Shown here in pieces: positions 14,438 through 23,166 of a stretch of 54,282 bases of DNA. Positions within the stretch are counted from its first letter, which is position 1; the number at the start of each line of letters is the position of its first letter. The stretch is from Acinetobacter johnsonii CIP 64.6. GTDB taxonomy: Bacteria > Pseudomonadota > Gammaproteobacteria > Pseudomonadales > Moraxellaceae. A program made the position numbers and the translations under genes. The stretch lies in NCBI RefSeq assembly GCF_000368045.1, contig NZ_KB849236.1:167448-221729 (forward strand), written 5' to 3'. The notes below the pieces were generated by a model, which did no database searches, was not told the DNA's origin, and was given only the letters and a program-made list of their open reading frames with translations.

Positions 14438-16225
14438 ATGGCTGAAACTGACATTGCTATGCCAGAATCAACTCCAGTTGATTCACGCCCAGCATTTGCA
14501 ATTGTAGAAGAGCTCAAAACCAAGTTTGGTGAGAACTTCTACGTGCAAGCGACCTTTGAAGATTTTCCAACGGTCTGGGTTGAGCGCGCACGTGTACAAG
14601 ACGTTTTAATGTTCTTGCGTACAGTGTCACGTCCATACGTGATGTTGTTCGACTTGTCAGCGGTAGATGAACGTTTACGTACACACCGCGACGGTTTGCC
14701 TGCGTCTGACTTTACTGTGTTCTATCACTTATTATCGCTTGAGCGTAATAGTGATATTCGTATCAAAGTTGCATTGAGTGAAAATGATGTAAATCTTCCA
14801 ACTGCAACCAACATTTGGCCAAATGCCAATTGGTACGAACGTGAAGCTTACGATATGTTCGGGATCAATTTCGAAGGGCATCCAATGCTCCGTCGTATTT
14901 TGTTGCCAACCTATTGGGAAGGTCATCCACTTCGTAAAGAATATTCTGCACGTGCTACGGAATATACACCGTACATGCAGAACCAAGCGAAGCAGGATTA
15001 CGAACAGGAACACCTTCGTTTCGTACCTGAAGATTGGGGTATGAAACGCGGTAATGACGACGAAGACTTCATGTTCTTGAACTTAGGTCCGAACCACCCA
15101 TCTGCGCACGGTGCTTTCCGTATCATTTTGCAGTTGGATGGTGAAGAAGTGAAAGACTGTGTGCCTGATATCGGCTATCACCACCGTGGTGTGGAAAAGA
15201 TGGCTGAACGTCAAACTTGGCATTCATTCATTCCTTATACCGACCGTGTCGACTACTTAGGTGGTTGTGCGCAAAACATGCCTTATGTGATGGGTGTGGA
15301 GCAAATGGCGGGTATTACTGTACCTGACCGCGCGCAATGTATCCGTGTCATGATGTCTGAATTGTTCCGTATCAATAACCACTTATTGTATATCGGTACT
15401 GCGATTCAAGATGCCGGCGGTATGACGCCAGTCTTCTACATGTTTGCGGATCGTCAAAAAATCTATGACGCGATTGAAGCAATCACTGGTTACCGTATGC
15501 ACCCAGCATGGTTCCGTATCGGTGGTACAGCGCATGACTTGCCAAACAACTGGCAGCATCTGATTCGTGAAATCCTAGATTGGATGCCGAAGCGTATGAA
15601 TGAATACTACACCGCTGCATTACGCAACTCAGTATTTATTGGTCGTACCCGTAACGTAGCTCAATATGATGCAAAATCTGCATTGGCTTGGGGCGTGACT
15701 GGTACAGGTCTGCGTGCAACAGGTATTGATTTCGACGTTCGTAAATATCGCCCGTACAGTGGCTATGAAAACTACGACTTCGATGTGCCACTTGAGTACG
15801 AAGGAGATGCTTATGCACGTGTGATGGTTCACTTCCGTGAAATTGAAGAATCACTCAAAATCGTGAAGCAATGTTTAGACAACATGCCTTCAGGTGCGTA
15901 CAAAGCAGATCATCCATTGGCTGTTCCACCACCAAAAGACAAGACTTTACAAGACATTGAAACCTTGATTACGCACTTCTTAAGCGTATCTTGGGGTCCA
16001 GTCATGCCTGCAGGTGAAGCATCTGTGATGGCGGAAGTGGTAAAAGGTGCGTCGAACTACTACTTGACTTCAGACAAGTCAACCATGAGTTATCGTACCC
16101 GTATTCGTACACCGACCTTCACGCATTTACAGCAAATGCCTTCTGTGATTAACGGCAGCTTAATGTCTGACTTGATCATTTATTTAGCGACCATTGACGT
16201 CGTTATGGCTGACGTGGATCGCTAA
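14438..16225 (+). CDS. nuoC: NADH-quinone oxidoreductase, fused subunits C and D
   Basis: A 595-residue fusion (also called nuoCD) as in E. coli. The NuoC part is about 1-190, with the signature WYEREAYDMFGINFEGHPMLRRIL read in pieces around residues 130-155. NuoD starts at about 210 with NLGPNHPSAHGAFRI and is related to the large subunit of NiFe hydrogenases. The HPSAHG motif and the tyrosine/histidine region near N2 form the quinone-binding pocket. The end IIYLATIDVVMADVDR is the family's usual C-terminus. The start has AGGAAG at good spacing. Confidence 0.97.
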   Translation: MAETDIAMPESTPVDSRPAFAIVEELKTKFGENFYVQATFEDFPTVWVERARVQDVLMFLRTVSRPYVMLFDLSAVDERLRTHRDGLPASDFTVFYHLLSLERNSDIRIKVALSENDVNLPTATNIWPNANWYEREAYDMFGINFEGHPMLRRILLPTYWEGHPLRKEYSARATEYTPYMQNQAKQDYEQEHLRFVPEDWGMKRGNDDEDFMFLNLGPNHPSAHGAFRIILQLDGEEVKDCVPDIGYHHRGVEKMAERQTWHSFIPYTDRVDYLGGCAQNMPYVMGVEQMAGITVPDRAQCIRVMMSELFRINNHLLYIGTAIQDAGGMTPVFYMFADRQKIYDAIEAITGYRMHPAWFRIGGTAHDLPNNWQHLIREILDWMPKRMNEYYTAALRNSVFIGRTRNVAQYDAKSALAWGVTGTGLRATGIDFDVRKYRPYSGYENYDFDVPLEYEGDAYARVMVHFREIEESLKIVKQCLDNMPSGAYKADHPLAVPPPKDKTLQDIETLITHFLSVSWGPVMPAGEASVMAEVVKGASNYYLTSDKSTMSYRTRIRTPTFTHLQQMPSVINGSLMSDLIIYLATIDVVMADVDR

Positions 16226-16239
16226 GGGGTAAACGCATT

Positions 16240-16749
16240 ATGATGATTTTGACTGATAAAAAGCCACGCGTGAATGTTGAAGGGATTTTGACTACGGACG
16301 AAATCCACGAAATTGAACATCACATTGGTCACTACCCGTACCCACGCGCAGCATCTTTGGATGCTTTGAAGTGTGTACAACGCCGTAATGGTTGGGTAGA
16401 TGACGCGCAGCTAAACGCCATTGCTCAGTTATTGACAATCAGTGTTGCTGATTTGGAAGGTGTTGCAACTTTCTATAACCGTATTTACCGTCAACCCGTG
16501 GGTCGTAACGTCATTTTACTTTGTGACTCGATCGCGTGCTTCTTGATGGGTGCGGAAACTTTAGCAGAAGCTTTTCAGCGCGAGTTAGGCATTCAGTTTG
16601 GTCAAACGACTGCTGATGGTCGTTTTACTTTGCTGCCGATTTGCTGCTTAGGTAACTGTGACAAAGGCCCAACCTTAATGGTGAATGAAGACACTCACGG
16701 TTTGGTTGAAGTTTCTTCAGTGAAACAGTTATTGGAGAAGTATGTATGA
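16240..16749 (+). CDS. nuoE: NADH-quinone oxidoreductase subunit E
   Basis: A 169-residue subunit of the NADH-oxidising module carrying the [2Fe-2S] cluster N1a. The ligands are the cysteines of LCDSIACFLMG (C-x4-C) and of CCLGNCDKGP (C-x3-C). The thioredoxin-like fold is preceded by the helical VEGVATFYNRIYRQPVG type segment. Two consecutive ATG codons can start it. AAGGGG upstream fits either. Its stop overlaps the nuoF start by 4 bases, indicating translational coupling. Confidence 0.96.
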   Translation: MMILTDKKPRVNVEGILTTDEIHEIEHHIGHYPYPRAASLDALKCVQRRNGWVDDAQLNAIAQLLTISVADLEGVATFYNRIYRQPVGRNVILLCDSIACFLMGAETLAEAFQRELGIQFGQTTADGRFTLLPICCLGNCDKGPTLMVNEDTHGLVEVSSVKQLLEKYV

Positions 16750-18077
16750 ATACCGAACCAAAACCAATTTATGGCGAAGGTAACCCAGAAACGCATCCAT
16801 TAACTTGGCGTTTGAGTAAACAAGAGCACGTTCGTAATGCCGATGATTACGAAGCGCTCGAAGGTTACGCGGGTCTGAAAAAAGCAATCACCATGCCGCC
16901 GAAAGATGTGCTTGAAGTGATTAAAGCTGCGACCGTAAAAGGCCGTGGTGGTGCAGGCTTCCCAGCAGGGATCAAATGGTCTTTGATGGCGCCAAATGAC
17001 AACTCAGGTCCACGTTACCTGATTTGTAATGCCGATGAGATGGAACCAGGGACCTTTAAAGACCGTTTGTTGATGGAAAAACTTCCTCACCAATTGATCG
17101 AAGGGATGTTGATTGCAGCGTATACGCTAGAAGCAACTCATGGTTATATCTTTATTCGTGGCGAGTACATTGAAGCAGCTGCGTACTTAAATGAAGCGCT
17201 TGAGCAAGTTCGTGCCAAAGGTTACTTGGGTGATAACATCCTTGGAACTGGCTGGAACTTCGAGTTGCATGTGCACACGGGTGCGGGTCGTTATATCTGT
17301 GGTGAAGAAACTGCATTGATCAACTCGCTTGAAGGTCGCCGTGCAAACCCACGTACGAAACCACCATTCCCACAAGTTGCAGGTGCTTGGGGTCGTCCTA
17401 CAATTGTGAACAACGTAGAGACCTACAATAACCTACCAGCAATCATGTTGCGTGGTCCTGAATGGTATATCGGCTTATCTGCGGGTAAGTCGAAAGATCC
17501 AGGCACAAAAATTTATGGTGCATCTGGCAAGGTGAAATTCCCTGGTCTTTGGGAGCTTCCATTTGGTACAACTGCGCGTGAAGTCATTGAAGACTATGCG
17601 GGCGGTATGCGTGATGGCTTGAAGCTTAAAGCATGGTTACCGGGTGGTGCGTCTACAGACTTCTTGGCTGCTGAACACATTGATCTACCGATGGATGCTG
17701 AGAGCATCATGAAAGCAGGTTCACGTTTAGGTACGTGTTTGCTGATGGTGGTGGATGAAACGCAATGTATGGTTTCAGCGACACGTAACTTAGAAGAATT
17801 CTTTGCACGTGAGTCATGTGGTTTCTGTACGCCTTGTCGTGATGGTTTACCGTGGGCGGTGAAAGCACTGAAAGCACTGGAAGATGGCACAGGTAAGAAA
17901 GAAGATATCGATCACTTACAAGAACTTACTCGTAAGCTTTGGATTGGTAAGACTTTCTGTGCGCATGCTCCAGGTGCAATGGAACCGTTGATGGGTGCAC
18001 TCAAATATTTCCGTGGCGAGTTTGAAGCAAAAGTAGTGAATGCTGCTGCGCAAACTAGCAACGTAGAACAAGCTTAA
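16746..18077 (+). CDS. nuoF: NADH-quinone oxidoreductase subunit F
   Basis: The 443-residue NADH- and FMN-binding subunit where electrons enter complex I. The glycine-rich FMN/NADH region GRGGAGFPAGIKWS is at about 60-75, YICGEETALINSLEG at about 180, and the N3 [4Fe-4S] ligands in ESCGFCTPCRDG (C-x2-C-x2-C) plus the later Cys of KTFCAHAPGA. It overlaps nuoE by 4 bases and ends 11 bases before nuoG. Length and motifs are standard. Confidence 0.97.
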   Translation: MNTEPKPIYGEGNPETHPLTWRLSKQEHVRNADDYEALEGYAGLKKAITMPPKDVLEVIKAATVKGRGGAGFPAGIKWSLMAPNDNSGPRYLICNADEMEPGTFKDRLLMEKLPHQLIEGMLIAAYTLEATHGYIFIRGEYIEAAAYLNEALEQVRAKGYLGDNILGTGWNFELHVHTGAGRYICGEETALINSLEGRRANPRTKPPFPQVAGAWGRPTIVNNVETYNNLPAIMLRGPEWYIGLSAGKSKDPGTKIYGASGKVKFPGLWELPFGTTAREVIEDYAGGMRDGLKLKAWLPGGASTDFLAAEHIDLPMDAESIMKAGSRLGTCLLMVVDETQCMVSATRNLEEFFARESCGFCTPCRDGLPWAVKALKALEDGTGKKEDIDHLQELTRKLWIGKTFCAHAPGAMEPLMGALKYFRGEFEAKVVNAAAQTSNVEQA

Positions 18078-18088
18078 GGAATTCGACT

Positions 18089-20770
18089 ATGGCTACAATT
18101 CATGTCGATGGCAAATCGTACGAAGTCAATGGCTCAGAGAACTTGCTGCAAGCATGTTTGTCTTTGGGTATTGATATCCCGTACTTTTGTTGGCATCCAT
18201 CCTTAGGTTCTGTCGGTTCTTGCCGTCAATGTGCCGTGACTCAATACGCGAATCCTGAAGATACGCGTGGTCGTTTAGTCATGTCATGTATGACGCCTGC
18301 ATCTGACAATACCTACATCTCGATTGAAGACAAAGAAGCGAAAGACTTCCGTGCGTCAATTGTTGAGTTCTTGATGACGAACCACCCACACGACTGTCCA
18401 GTCTGTGAAGAAGGTGGGCACTGTCATTTACAAGATATGACCGTGATGACTCAACATGATCGTCGTCGTTACCGTTTCACTAAACGTACACACTACAACC
18501 AAGAGCTGGGCTCATTCATTTCACACGAAATGAACCGTTGTATCGCATGTTACCGTTGTGTTCGTTACTACAACGACTATGCGGGTGGTACAGACTTTGG
18601 TGTGTATGCAAGCGCGTCACGCGTTTACTTTGGTCGTCCTGAGTCAGGCACTTTAGAGTCTGAATTCTCAGGTAACTTGACTGAAGTATGTCCTACAGGT
18701 GTATTCACCGACAAAACTCACTCAGAACGTTATAACCGTAAGTGGGACATGCAGTATGCGCCAAGCGTATGCCAAGGCTGTTCTTCGGGTTGTAATATCT
18801 CTCCGGGTGAGCGTTATGGCGAACTTCGTCGTGTCGAAAACCGTTTTAACGGTGAAGTGAACCAATACTTCTTGTGTGACAAAGGTCGTTTTGGTACGGG
18901 CTATGTGAACCGTGCAGATCGTCCACGTCAACCGCAGTTCCGTGATGGTGCTGAAGTCACTACAGTTTCTGTAGATCAGGCATTAGATACGGTAATTGCA
19001 AATATCCAAGTCAAAAAAGTTTTGGGTATTGGTTCTCCACGTGCATCACTTGAGTCGAACTTCGCGCTTCGCGAATTAGTTGGTCAAGAGAACTATTCAA
19101 CAGGTATGTCTCAAAAAGAGCAAAACTTGGTTGAATTGGCTGCATCGATTATGCAAACCGAAGGTGTATATAATCCGGGTATGCGTGAAATCGAAAGCTA
19201 TGATGCTGTGCTTATTTTGGGTGAAGACTTAACGCAAACTGCACCACGTATGGCGTTGTCTGTTCGTCAAGCGGCGAAAAACAAAGCCAAAGAAATGGCT
19301 GCGGAACGTCGTACCCAAGACTGGTTAGCAGAACCGCTACAACGTATTGCTCAAGATGCGAAATCACCGATTTTCATCCTCGCTGCAACGCAAACACGCT
19401 TAGCTGATGTTGCTGCTGGTGAAGTGGTTGCTTCTCCAAACGACATCGCTCGTTTAGGTTTTGCCGTTGCTGCTGCTGTGAAGGGTGATGCAATTCTTGG
19501 TCTGGCAGATGATGCGAAAGCATTTGCTCAGAACATTGCAGATACACTGAAAGCGGCGAAGAAACCATTGATCATTTCAGGTACAAGTTTACAAGATGCA
19601 TCCATCATGGAAGCTGCTGCACAAGTCGCGCAAAATCTTGGTGGAAATGCTGGCTTAAGCTTGACTGTTCCAGAAGTGAACTCTATGGGCTTAGCAATCT
19701 TCGGTGGACAAAGCTTAGAACAAGCTTTTGCACAAGACTATGACACGGTTGTGATTGTTGAAAATGATCTATTCCGTCGTTTGCCTGCGGTACAAGTTGA
19801 AGCGGCACTTTCTGGTAAAGATGTGATTGTTTTAGATCACTCTGAAACTGAAACTGTGAAGAAAGCGGATATCGTACTTTCTGCTGCGTCATTTGCTGAA
19901 GGTGATGGTACGGTTGTCTCTCAAGAAGGCCGTGCACAACGTTTCTATCAAGTGTATGACCCGAGCTACTACAAACCTGAACTGGCGATTAAAGAATCTT
20001 GGCGCTGGTTACATGCCATTGAAACCGGCGTGAAGGGCAAAGCGATTTCTTGGACCTTACTTGATGATGTCATCGAGTCAGTTGCGAAAAACGTACCTGC
20101 ACTTGCTGCGATTCAAGATGTGGCTCCAGATGCGGGCTTCCGTGTCCATGGTTTGAAAGTTGCGCGTGAACCGCGTCGTTACTCTGGTCGTACCTCTATG
20201 CGTGCACCATTGAACGTGCATGAACCGAAACAACCGACAGATATCGACTCTGCATTAACATTCTCTATGGAAGGTTATGTTGGGAACCAGACGCCGTCTC
20301 CACTGGTACCATTTGCATGGTCAGCAGGTTGGAACTCACCGCAAGCTTGGAATAAATTCCAAGATAACGTGGGTGGTCACTTAAAAGGTGGTGATTCGGG
20401 TGTGCGTTTATTCGATCGTTTAGCGAAGCGTCCAGCACGTAGTTTCGTTGCTCCAGCGGTTGTGGTTGCAAACCCTGAAAGCTTCCGTTTAGTGCCGATG
20501 CATCACATTTTTGCTTCTGGTGAATTTACTGTGAAAACACCTGCGATGGAATCGCGTATTCCTGAAGCGGTCTTTGCAGTGGGTGAGCAAGATGCAACTC
20601 GTTTGAATGTTCAAGATGGTCAAAAAATCACTGTGAAAGCAGGCGAGACTTCGATCGTACTTCCAGTTCAAGTGATTGATTATTTACCTACAGGTTATAT
20701 TGGTTATCCAGTTGGTCTTGCACCTACGGTTTCACTTGCTGAGCCTGTATCAGTCGCGGTAGGAGCGTAA
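18089..20770 (+). CDS. nuoG: NADH-quinone oxidoreductase subunit G
   Basis: An 893-residue iron-sulfur subunit. The N-terminal [2Fe-2S] N1b uses C34, C45, C48 and C67. N5 uses H99-x3-C103-x2-C106-x5-C112. Further [4Fe-4S] ligands occur in NRCIACYRCVRYYND with a distant Cys in EVCPTG. A fourth group, CQGCSSGCNIS with a later CDKGRFG, matches the N7 site kept by only some bacteria. The rest is molybdopterin-oxidoreductase-like without obvious cofactor binding. The gap to nuoH is only 3 bases. Confidence 0.96.
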   Translation: MATIHVDGKSYEVNGSENLLQACLSLGIDIPYFCWHPSLGSVGSCRQCAVTQYANPEDTRGRLVMSCMTPASDNTYISIEDKEAKDFRASIVEFLMTNHPHDCPVCEEGGHCHLQDMTVMTQHDRRRYRFTKRTHYNQELGSFISHEMNRCIACYRCVRYYNDYAGGTDFGVYASASRVYFGRPESGTLESEFSGNLTEVCPTGVFTDKTHSERYNRKWDMQYAPSVCQGCSSGCNISPGERYGELRRVENRFNGEVNQYFLCDKGRFGTGYVNRADRPRQPQFRDGAEVTTVSVDQALDTVIANIQVKKVLGIGSPRASLESNFALRELVGQENYSTGMSQKEQNLVELAASIMQTEGVYNPGMREIESYDAVLILGEDLTQTAPRMALSVRQAAKNKAKEMAAERRTQDWLAEPLQRIAQDAKSPIFILAATQTRLADVAAGEVVASPNDIARLGFAVAAAVKGDAILGLADDAKAFAQNIADTLKAAKKPLIISGTSLQDASIMEAAAQVAQNLGGNAGLSLTVPEVNSMGLAIFGGQSLEQAFAQDYDTVVIVENDLFRRLPAVQVEAALSGKDVIVLDHSETETVKKADIVLSAASFAEGDGTVVSQEGRAQRFYQVYDPSYYKPELAIKESWRWLHAIETGVKGKAISWTLLDDVIESVAKNVPALAAIQDVAPDAGFRVHGLKVAREPRRYSGRTSMRAPLNVHEPKQPTDIDSALTFSMEGYVGNQTPSPLVPFAWSAGWNSPQAWNKFQDNVGGHLKGGDSGVRLFDRLAKRPARSFVAPAVVVANPESFRLVPMHHIFASGEFTVKTPAMESRIPEAVFAVGEQDATRLNVQDGQKITVKAGETSIVLPVQVIDYLPTGYIGYPVGLAPTVSLAEPVSVAVGA

Positions 20771-20773
20771 TTC

Positions 20774-21781
20774 ATGCAACAAGAATTAATCCGTCAAACG
20801 CCGCTTTGGGCTGAGAACTGGCCAATTGCCTACTCAGTCATTCAAGCGATTGTGATTTTACTCGTTGTAGTACTCATCGCTGCGTTGATGTCTTTTATTG
20901 AGCGTCGTTTACTGGGCTTATGGCAAGACCGTTATGGTCCGAACCGTGTAGGTCCTGGGGGGATGTTCCAGATCGTTGCCGACATGCTGAAAATCATGTT
21001 CAAAGAAGACTGGACACCAAAGTTTGCTGACAAATTGACTTTCCGTTTAGCTCCTGCTGTTGCCATGGCAACAGCGGTGATGTCGTTCATGGTTATTCCT
21101 GTATCACCATACTTAGGTGTTGCAGACATGAGCATCGGTCTATTGTTCTTTATGGCAATGGCAGGTATTGCAGTCTATGCTGTATTGTTTGGTGGTTGGT
21201 CCTCAAACAACAAATATGCATTGCTTGGCGGTCTACGTTCTGCAGCTCAAACCATTTCCTATGAAGTGTTCTTGGGTATTTCATTGATGGGTGTGGTTGC
21301 GATTGCAGGCTCATTCAACATGCGTGAAATTGTAGAAGCACAAAAAGATGTATGGTTTGTAATTCCACAGTTCTTAGGTTTCTTAATCTTCGTGGTTGCA
21401 GGTGTTGCGGTAACTCACCGTCACCCATTTGACCAACCAGAAGCAGAACAAGAATTGGCGGAAGGTTACCACGTCGAGTACGGCGGTATGAAATGGGGGA
21501 TGTTCTTCGTTGCGGAATACGTCAACGTAGTTCTGATCTCTGCATTGATCGTAACGCTATTCTTCGGTGGTTGGTTAGCGCCATTTAACATCGATATTCC
21601 GTTCATTCCACCAGTATTCTGGTTCATTATCAAAACAGCATTCTTTGTGATGATGTTTGTCTTGGCTCGTGGTTCACTTATGCGTCCGCGTTATGACCAA
21701 GTGATGAACTTTGGTTGGAAGATTTGCTTACCATTAGCGTTAGTTAACTTATTAGTTACTGGCGCAGTGATTCTGTGGTAG
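20774..21781 (+). CDS. nuoH: NADH-quinone oxidoreductase subunit H
   Basis: A 335-residue membrane subunit forming part of the quinone chamber next to NuoB/D. It has about eight helices. Signature loops are ERRLLGLWQDRYGPNRVGPGG (just after TM1) and HPFDQPEAEQELAEGYHVEY with the acidic residues of the E-channel. The ending FGWKICLPLALVNLLVTGAVILW is typical. Confidence 0.97.
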   Translation: MQQELIRQTPLWAENWPIAYSVIQAIVILLVVVLIAALMSFIERRLLGLWQDRYGPNRVGPGGMFQIVADMLKIMFKEDWTPKFADKLTFRLAPAVAMATAVMSFMVIPVSPYLGVADMSIGLLFFMAMAGIAVYAVLFGGWSSNNKYALLGGLRSAAQTISYEVFLGISLMGVVAIAGSFNMREIVEAQKDVWFVIPQFLGFLIFVVAGVAVTHRHPFDQPEAEQELAEGYHVEYGGMKWGMFFVAEYVNVVLISALIVTLFFGGWLAPFNIDIPFIPPVFWFIIKTAFFVMMFVLARGSLMRPRYDQVMNFGWKICLPLALVNLLVTGAVILW

Positions 21782-21797
21782 GGGCAGGGAGAATAAA

Positions 21798-22340
21798 ATG
21801 TATAAAATTCTAGCTGGGTTCGGGTCAATCGTACGTTCACTGTGGATGGTTTTCTCACACGTGACACGTAAACGTGACACCATTCTTTACCCAGAAGTGC
21901 CAGCCGAACAAATTGTTCCACCACGTTTTCGTGGTCGTATCGTGTTAACACGTGACCCAGATGGTGAAGAACGTTGTGTTGCGTGTAACTTATGTGCAGT
22001 TGCATGTCCTGTTGGCTGTATTTCACTACAAAAAGCAGAAAAAGAAGATGGTCGTTGGTATCCGGAGTTTTTCCGTATCAACTTCTCACGCTGTATTTTC
22101 TGCGGTATGTGTGAAGAAGCATGTCCGACGACTGCAATTCAAATGACTCCAGATTTCGAGTTGGGTGAATATGTTCGTCAAGACTTGGTCTATGAGAAAG
22201 AAAACTTACTCATTTCAGGTCCTGGTAAATACCCAGACTACAACTTCTACCGTGTAACAGGTATGGCTGTAACTGGAAAAGACAAAGGTCAAGCGCAGCG
22301 TGAAAGTGCACCAGTTGATGTACGGAGCTTATTACCATGA
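21798..22340 (+). CDS. nuoI: NADH-quinone oxidoreductase subunit I
   Basis: A 180-residue ferredoxin-like subunit with two [4Fe-4S] clusters, N6a and N6b. The cysteine sets are RCVACNLCAVACPVGC (around 60) and RCIFCGMCEEACPTTAI (around 100). The N-terminal amphipathic stretch lies on the membrane. GGGGCAGGGAG supplies the ribosome site. It overlaps nuoJ by 4 bases. Confidence 0.97.
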   Translation: MYKILAGFGSIVRSLWMVFSHVTRKRDTILYPEVPAEQIVPPRFRGRIVLTRDPDGEERCVACNLCAVACPVGCISLQKAEKEDGRWYPEFFRINFSRCIFCGMCEEACPTTAIQMTPDFELGEYVRQDLVYEKENLLISGPGKYPDYNFYRVTGMAVTGKDKGQAQRESAPVDVRSLLP

Positions 22341-22858
22341 TGTGGCCATTTTATTTGATGGCACTTGTGGCCATCGTTTCTACGATTCGTGTTGTGACCA
22401 ACGCGAATCCTGTACACGCTTTATTAAGCTTGATCGTGTCACTTCTTGCGGTTGCAGGTATGTTTATGATCGTGGGTGCGCCATTTGCTGGCGCGCTTGA
22501 GATCATCGTCTATGCAGGCGCGATCATGGTGTTATTCGTATTCGTAGTGATGATGTTAAACCTTGGTCAACACACCGTTGAACAAGAGCGTAAATGGTTA
22601 ACATCGTCTGCTTGGGCATATCCAGCACTCATGAGCTTCTTAATGGGCTTGGTGTTGGTGTGGATGCTCGGCTCTGACTACACAGCGGCTGGCCCTGTTA
22701 TGGGTACCGAAGTTGTGGGTCCAAAAGTCGTTGGCCAAGCACTCTTTACTCACTATTTATTATTGGTTGAAGTTGCTGCCATGTTATTGCTTGCTGCGTT
22801 GGTTGCAGCATTCCATCTTGGCAAACGTGAACCAGGTGCAGAAGAGGACAAACAATAA
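22337..22858 (+). CDS. nuoJ: NADH-quinone oxidoreductase subunit J
   Basis: A 173-residue membrane-arm subunit with about five helices. EIIVYAGAIMVLFVFVVMML is the conserved TM3, whose pi-bulge rotates during turnover in studied enzymes. The start overlaps nuoI by 4 bases and the stop shares one base with nuoK, so translation is coupled throughout. Confidence 0.96.
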   Translation: MMWPFYLMALVAIVSTIRVVTNANPVHALLSLIVSLLAVAGMFMIVGAPFAGALEIIVYAGAIMVLFVFVVMMLNLGQHTVEQERKWLTSSAWAYPALMSFLMGLVLVWMLGSDYTAAGPVMGTEVVGPKVVGQALFTHYLLLVEVAAMLLLAALVAAFHLGKREPGAEEDKQ

Positions 22859-23166
22859 TGGGCAACATCCCTTTAGAACATGGTTTGATTGTTGCAACCA
22901 TTCTTTTTGCACTGGGTTTTTACGGTGTGATGGTGCGACGCAATCTATTATTTATGTTAATGAGCCTTGAAATCATGATGAACGCAGCTGCGCTTGCGTT
23001 TGTTTTGGCTGGTAGTGCATGGGTACAACCAGACGGACAAATCATGTTTATTCTGATCTTAACGCTTGCTGCGGCAGAGGCTTGTATTGGTCTTGCGATC
23101 GTCCTTCAGTTCTACCATCGCTTCCATCACTTGGATGTGGATGCTGCTAGTGAGATGCGCGGATGA
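22858..23166 (+). CDS. nuoK: NADH-quinone oxidoreductase subunit K
   Basis: A 102-residue subunit with three helices, homologous to MrpC. The two buried glutamates of the proton path are visible: in LLFMLMSLEIMMNAAALAF (TM2) and in LTLAAAEACIGLAIVL (TM3). It overlaps nuoJ by 1 base and nuoL by 4. Confidence 0.97.
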   Translation: MGNIPLEHGLIVATILFALGFYGVMVRRNLLFMLMSLEIMMNAAALAFVLAGSAWVQPDGQIMFILILTLAAAEACIGLAIVLQFYHRFHHLDVDAASEMRG